Positions 59,201 through 64,000 of a stretch of DNA of 64,000 bases are shown piece after piece. This stretch comes from Neoechinorhynchus agilis (taxonomy: Eukaryota; Acanthocephala), in contig CM121343.1 in the NCBI GenBank assembly GCA_051530055.1, positions 6,014,001-6,078,000 of the forward strand, in the 5' to 3' direction. The position numbers and the translations under genes were made by a program. The notes below the pieces were generated by a model. It was not told where the DNA came from. It searched no databases and worked only from the letters and a program-made list of their open reading frames with translations. How positions within the stretch are numbered: the stretch's first letter is position 1; the number at the start of each line of letters is the position of its first letter.

Positions 59201-61480
59201 TTTCATCTAACATTTTGACGTTAATCATTGAAAATTTTTGATCTTGCTTAAATATTTCAAAAATGCAGCACTGACATACATTGCGCTTATACCGAGAGAG
59301 CAAGGATGGTAAACTGTAGTGTTCAATTTGACGAGATCGAATCATGTCTAGGTAGTGAGTTCTCAATAATAAAACTCCAAGGCGTTAAAAATGAGGCAAT
59401 ATTGATTTCGAGACAAAATTGCGGCAGTTCAATTAAACCATTGGTTTATTTAAAATTCCAAGTACCTTTGTGTGATGGTCTGCCAACGAGGATATATGCC
59501 TGCGCTCATAAGTTATACTTTGAGGTTGAAGTTGTCAAAAGTAATCCGACGAACAAGACAAAAGATGCCTATTCTTATAGTGATTTCTACGTTTCATCTT
59601 TAACGACTCCATTTGAATTGGTCTTATCATTCACTGGCATCACCGTCGTTTATAAACATCTGAAACACAATGTTGCCGGATTCGTGTCTGTGGCTGATAA
59701 TTTTAACGTGATTGTAAGAAAATCTGCAGAGCAATATTTGGTACGTGTAAATGCTCAAAAAGTTTCTTGGGATGCATTTGATGATTCCAAAGAAGTAGCC
59801 ATTGGAGCGCTTGTTCGCTTAGCAATGTATCTAAACACAACAAAATCTAAAAGTATATGGAAAGTATCTGAACTTAAATTTGACTTAAAAGTAGTGCCAG
59901 AATTTTTTAAGTGCTGGCTGTTTAAATGTGCCAATTTGAACGAAGCAGTCACGAGCGAAGGAATCGAAAGTAGTACATTGCCGGATTCTTCGATAATTGG
60001 GTTTGAGGATAATGATAGATTGAATCCTTCGGAAATGTTCAACTCATCGAAAAACCGAACTAAGAATGAATATATAGACGAAGATGACATTGAAGAAATG
60101 TACTGTATTCTATCAGAAGGTCCTGGTTTAGGATTCGAACATAAGCCGACGGGGATTTTTTCATACCACATTTATGAGCAATTTTCGGTTGAGAATTATT
60201 TTTCGGATGTTGTGGAAGATGGCAATTATAGCGAGACATTTTTAGAAGATGTTCATTCCCTAAGACATTCGAATCTCATTTGGTGACTGTACTTTTCACA
60301 ATTGAGAATCACTGTCCCGCAACCATCTTTTGAGTTCAAAGCTAATGCTGAGTTACAACTCTCGTTAACCAACTGTCCAATAGCGTCCAAGTATAGACAA
60401 CATTTCGGTCACTCTGTTTCAAGGACAATTACTTATGAGCAGTGTGTGGACATCGAGATAAAGGGGATAACCGTGCGGGTGATTGACGAAGCAGATTCTG
60501 ATCATTTTTTTATTGGATTAAGATCAATGGACGTCAGAGATACTTCTTTATTAGAGTATTCATCAATGGTCTCGCGTTGGGTTACGGAGAAATATCCAAT
60601 ATGTAGTAGCCACGGACAACAGTTTCTTGTCAAAGGTAGATTACTCCATGAGAATAATAATGAGCTAAAGACATTGAACATACGTATAAGTGTTGAGCCA
60701 CTAAAATTAAGGCTGCAGCAGTGTTCTGTTGACTGTCTTACCGAGTATTTATCAAAGGCTCTTAACGAATCCATATCTGAAACCGAAAATGTTGTTTTAA
60801 AGTCGCCAAAAGTGCCAATATTGCTAAACCGAATAACTTTTTCACCAGATCTTCCAATATGCATCGATTATGGCTTTATTTCTAAACGACAACCGTTAAA
60901 TGATAAACTGAACTTGAATCATTTCCTTATTCCAAACGTGAAAGCTGCTCATTTCTATATTAGAAAATTCACGGTTTGCGACATTCACGTTGACACATAC
61001 TCATCTATTCTATCAGTGATTAATGGCGAAATCGAAAAGTCTATTGCAGAATCCTTAGGCATACAAAAGAGTGACAAACGGTGCCTGTCCTATGGAACCG
61101 GAGCGATTCAACCAACGGTTATTATACGCATGTTTCTAAGGCTCATCGGGTACATGAGACCTTTTTCTTTTATTGTATCAATTTCAACGGCTTTCGTGAA
61201 CCTATTCCGCCTTCCATATATTTCATGGAAAAGAGACGGTCGTCTTTGGCATGGCCTCCGAATCGCTGCTCATCATTTCTTGCCCTTTGGTGCTTTCAAT
61301 GCAGTGATTATGCACGGTCTGACATTTTCAATCCATTATTGCTCGTTATTAATGTGGATGGGACGTCATGTGTGCCAGAAAGTGATCTTCAGAAACCCGT
61401 CAAGGAAATCTATTACATTCACGGAGATTCCTACCGACATAGCGAATGATGAAAATAGTGGCCAAGACAATCTAAATTGA
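56290..61480 (+). CDS. ATG2, autophagosomal lipid-transfer protein
   Basis: Large multi-exon gene. Main coding blocks are 56290 to about 58150, part of 58200-58530, 59306-60286 and about 60302-61480, roughly 1500 residues. The N-terminus (MKPIAESTIDLIKSWLNRYL) matches the chorein-like start of ATG2. Acidic DDIEEMYCIL (YCIL at 60101-60112) matches the ATG2 LC3-interacting motif (EEFCIL), and ENYFSD (about 60197) the YFS motif of the WIPI-binding region. The C-terminal block reads VPILLNRITFSPDLPICIDY and NLFRLPYISWKRDGRLWHGL, the ATG2 C-terminal signature. ATG2 moves lipids from ER to phagophore with ATG9 and WIPIs. Splice sites near 58150-58297 and 60284-60302 are not resolved. A poly(A) signal AATAAA lies at about 61661. 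Confidence 0.85.
58739..58960 (-). CDS. Possible minus-strand exon lying within an ATG2 intron
   Basis: The minus strand reads SGKIYEGRPPIFDKIFDLQI, PPGKCDIFKDNQNLFLLKRI and QHSDGTVEQLRPFGC, ending in a stop at about 58736. An acceptor (CATTTAAG) precedes it, with possible further upstream open pieces to about 59300. Composition is coding-like and the plus strand opposite is broken by stops. I do not recognise it. It sits in the gap between ATG2 coding blocks, so it may be a nested antisense gene; a shorter plus-strand frame overlaps part of it. Confidence 0.35.
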
Positions 61481-62084
61481 GTATTCGCTAATGCTCCAGT
61501 TATTATTTTATTATACATTCCAATATTAACTATGTTAAATGTAAAAGTGAAGTCCTTATATTTGATAATATTTATGTATTAAAGTGCAAGTAAATTCTGG
61601 TCACTTACCGTGTTGAAATTAACATTAACAGCTAAATTTCTTGTTATTCTTTATCGTGTAAATAAATCGCCGTTGTTTTTGTTTAACTGTGATTGCAACC
61701 TGTTTTAAACACCCTTCTTTTTTTATTGAACATCTTACTAACGAGCGATCTAAAAGCTTATAAACTCACACACAAACACTGATCCTTCATGAAAATGTTA
61801 TCAGAACCACCCAAATGCTAACAATGCATTTTGTAGCTTCAAAAAAACACTTAGTTCTTTCAATTTCATGCAATCGAATCTGCAACTAATCTTGTCTCCA
61901 AAGCGTATTGCGATTTAAAGGATTCGGGGACATTGTTTGATCATTTATTCATCCCAGTTTCCAAATCTTTAAAAAAATCAATAAAAAGCTACGGTATATG
62001 AAGCACCTTTCCTTGTAGGTAAAAAATGAATACTGTTCTATCATCTCAAAGCATTTTCATTAAATTTTTCAGTTTCAGTTAATA
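61481..62084. other. 3' flank of ATG2
   Basis: AT-rich, with poly(A)-like signals near 61575 and 61661. No gene. Confidence 0.45.
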
Positions 62085-62800
62085 CGCCAGAAAAAAGGTA
62101 AATCTGACAACCTGATCATTCGATTTCCTTAAGAATGTCTTTAAAACTGTGCCATACGAGCTCGTTGCGCCTGAAAAAAGCTAAATCTGACATCCTGATC
62201 ATTTGATTTCCTTAAGAATGTCTTTAAAACTGTGTCATACGAGCTCGTTGCGCCTGAAAAAAGCTAAATCTGACATCCTGATCATTTGATTTCCTTAAGA
62301 ATGTCTTTAAAACTGTGTCATACGAGCTCGTTGCGCCTGAAAAAAGCTAAATCTGACATCCTGATCATTTGATTTCCTTAAGAATGTCTTTAAAACTGTG
62401 CATAGAGTCGTTGCGCCTGAAAAAAGCTAAATCTGACATCCTGATCATTTGATTTCCTTAAGAATGTCTTTAAAACTGTGTCATACGAGCTCGTTGCGCC
62501 TGAAAAAAGCTAAATCTGACATCCTGATCATTTGATTTCCTTAAGAATGTCTTTAAAACTGTGCCATATAAGTTCGTTACGCCTGAAAAAAGCTGAATCT
62601 GACATCCTGATCATTTGATTTCCTTAAGAATGTCTTTAAAACTGTGCCATATGGTTTGTTTTTGTGTTTTTGTGTTGGTGTTGGTGGTTTGTTGTTTGTT
62701 TTTGTGTTTTTGGCCATATAAGTTCGTTACGCCTGAAAAAGGTAAATCTGACGTCCTGATCATTTGATTTCCTTAAGAATGTCTTTAAAAGTGTGCTGCT
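62085..62800. repeat. 83-bp tandem array, about eight copies
   Basis: Units share GCGCCTGAAAAAAGCTAAAT, CTGATCATTTGATTTCC and AAGAATGTCTTTAAAACTGT; starts at about 62085, 62167, 62250, 62333, 62413, 62496, 62579 and 62729. Unit five has a small deletion, and a GT-rich insert (TTTGTTTTTGTG repeats) at 62650-62712 splits the array. No coding capacity. Confidence 0.92.
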
Positions 62801-62903
62801 TTTACAACTTTTCGAATGAGCCACTCATTCAATTCTTAATATATTGCAGATTCAACGAGCACGGTATTTTTTGTCATCGAGAATTGCCGTCGGGTTTAAT
62901 TTG

Positions 62904-63131
62904 ATTCGAGTTTGGCGATGTTTTCCCCTTGAATTGTTGTTGGTGTTGATCATTTATTTTAAAATATTTCGTAAGCTTTTTGCTTACCTCTTCAGTTATA
63001 TTGTTTTTTAGTAATAGACACTAACAAACAAACAATATAACTGAAGATGTAAGCAAAAAGGTTACAAAATATACAAAATAAATGATCAACACCAACAACA
63101 ATCCGGGGGGGGGACATTGCCAAACTCGAAT
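62904..63131. repeat. Foldback element, family C
   Basis: Outer arms ATTCGAGTTTGGC at 62904 and its complement ending at 63131, inner arms ATTGTTGTTGGTGTTGATCA and complement. On the minus strand CTGAAGA (62995-62989), a perfect stem II GTAAGC/GCTTAC and GAAA (62970-62967) form a hammerhead-like core, but stem III is poor; the right arm has CTGAAGA (63041-63047) without GAAA. Confidence 0.82.
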
Positions 63132-63481
63132 ATTTTTTTATGTAAATCACCAGAATCTGAATTGTTGCTGCTATGCGATGGCATCATCGCACGAGCAAAT
63201 TGTAGGGATTTTCTCAAAAGAGGTCATTAATTTACACAGACTCTTTGAAGTCAAATTTGTCGCTGTTAAAAAATCAGAAGCATTTTGTTTGCAAAAATAT
63301 AGTCAATAGAAATTGAATAATTTAACATTCTTGATAAAAATTTAAGGACACAAACACGAATTCAATTTGTATTGCATTCTGTGGCCGTAAATAAATATAA
63401 ATATTAGCCTTGTTAGTTTGTTAAAAGCATTTATCGATGCGTGCCCATAATAAAAATTTAAACAGATCGGTTGCTTTTTTT
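63132..63481. other. 3' flank of the peroxidase gene
   Basis: AT-rich and without a supported feature. Confidence 0.4.
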
Positions 63482-64000
63482 TCAAACAAAGTCCAGCCCA
63501 TTTGCAATAGCAACAATTTCTGGGCCTCTCATATCTTGAGTATACTTATTTTGCTTGAGATCATACCAGGCATCCATGCTTCTTCCTTTAAAAAGTGAGC
63601 AAGGTCGTTTAGTGTTTCCATGGATAAAGTTTGAAATAAATGCGTTAGGTTGTATGAAAGGAAGGTCATGGAAATTTTCGCAAATCATTCTTGCCAAGCT
63701 TGAGCGCCTTATTTCATTTAACTGATAATTGGAAAATTTAGTAACTGGGTGACTGGTTTCATAATGAAAGCGATCGGTATGTTTAAGTAGACTGAACTGA
63801 TTTGTGATAAGACAAGATAGCGTAGGACCTACAAGAGCATTTTTCAAAGGCAACTCACTGATCGCACCAGTTAATAACTCAATGCTGTTTACATCTCGAT
63901 ATAGGAATGAAAGGAGTGCAATGGTTTCCAAGTCCATTATATCGCCTAGGTCATTGAATCCAGTTAGTCGTGAGAGCCCGCATAACTCACGATAGTCATT
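63482..64000 (-). CDS. Animal haem peroxidase (peroxidasin-like), 3' part
   Basis: C-terminal part of a gene that enters from the right window edge on the minus strand. It reads NDYRELCGLSRLTGFNDLGD, YRDVNSIELLTGAISELPLK, LVGPTLSCLITNQFSLLKHT with DRFHYE, then LNEIRRSSLARMICEN, all matching the last helices of the animal haem peroxidase fold (family pattern [25 protein letters not shown] ... IKQTSLARVICDN). The proximal haem His lies upstream, outside the window. A poorly conserved tail of about 50 residues ends at 63482. Members cross-link collagen or halogenate tyrosines; which type this is cannot be told from this part. Confidence 0.88.
   Translation of the reverse strand, partial: NDYRELCGLSRLTGFNDLGDIMDLETIALLSFLYRDVNSIELLTGAISELPLKNALVGPTLSCLITNQFSLLKHTDRFHYETSHPVTKFSNYQLNEIRRSSLARMICENFHDLPFIQPNAFISNFIHGNTKRPCSLFKGRSMDAWYDLKQNKYTQDMRGPEIVAIANGLDFV

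Overview
The window is nuclear DNA of a small-genome, fast-evolving animal. The recognisable host genes are metazoan: a COUP-TF-type nuclear receptor, a Quaking-type STAR protein, a LIM-only protein, a Spen/RBM15-like RRM protein, PDI, ATG2, a WIPI/Atg18 protein, a GLUT-like transporter and an animal haem peroxidase. DNA is AT-rich outside exons. Introns are very short: those I could place by reading frame are 37, 41, 42, 45, 45, 47, 47, 48, 48, about 57, 58 and 63 nt, with a few longer ones that hold repeats. I cannot name the phylum; short introns occur in several reduced or fast-evolving animal lineages.

Layout. 1-10 kb: retroelement tails, an Atg18/WIPI gene (+), a small unknown minus-strand gene and foldback repeats. 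10-17 kb: a GLUT-like transporter (-), a large palindromic element and a Spen-like RRM gene (-) whose one big intron is filled by a seven-unit tandem array derived from a foldback element. 17-35.6 kb: a mobile-element island with Penelope-like (PLE) fragments, LINE fragments, a fossil dsRNA-virus copy (23.1-28.1 kb, minus strand, GC-richer than its surroundings), and a PLE (29.9-33.5 kb) interrupted by a LINE with a restriction-like endonuclease. 38.4-40.7 kb: COUP-TF-like receptor (+), followed by a 1.3-kb G/T-rich array. 43-52 kb: PDI (+), Quaking-like (+), LIM-only protein (-). 54-56 kb: more foldback elements. 56.3-61.5 kb: ATG2 (+). 62-63.1 kb: an 83-bp tandem array and another foldback. 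63.5 kb to the end: the 3' part of a haem peroxidase gene (-).

Two genes belong to one pathway: WIPI/Atg18 at the left and ATG2 at the right encode partners that bind each other on the growing autophagosome membrane. ATG2 here keeps a readable LC3-interacting motif and a YFS motif of the WIPI-binding region.

The most unusual signal is in the non-coding repeats. Several unrelated-looking inverted-repeat (foldback) elements, and the terminal repeat of the PLE, carry a hammerhead-ribozyme-like core (CUGANGA, paired stem II, GAAA, and in the best copies a stem III ending in UH). Hammerheads are known from PLE terminal repeats and animal retrozymes; finding them in several short foldback families beside a PLE suggests a linked group of ribozyme-bearing non-autonomous elements.
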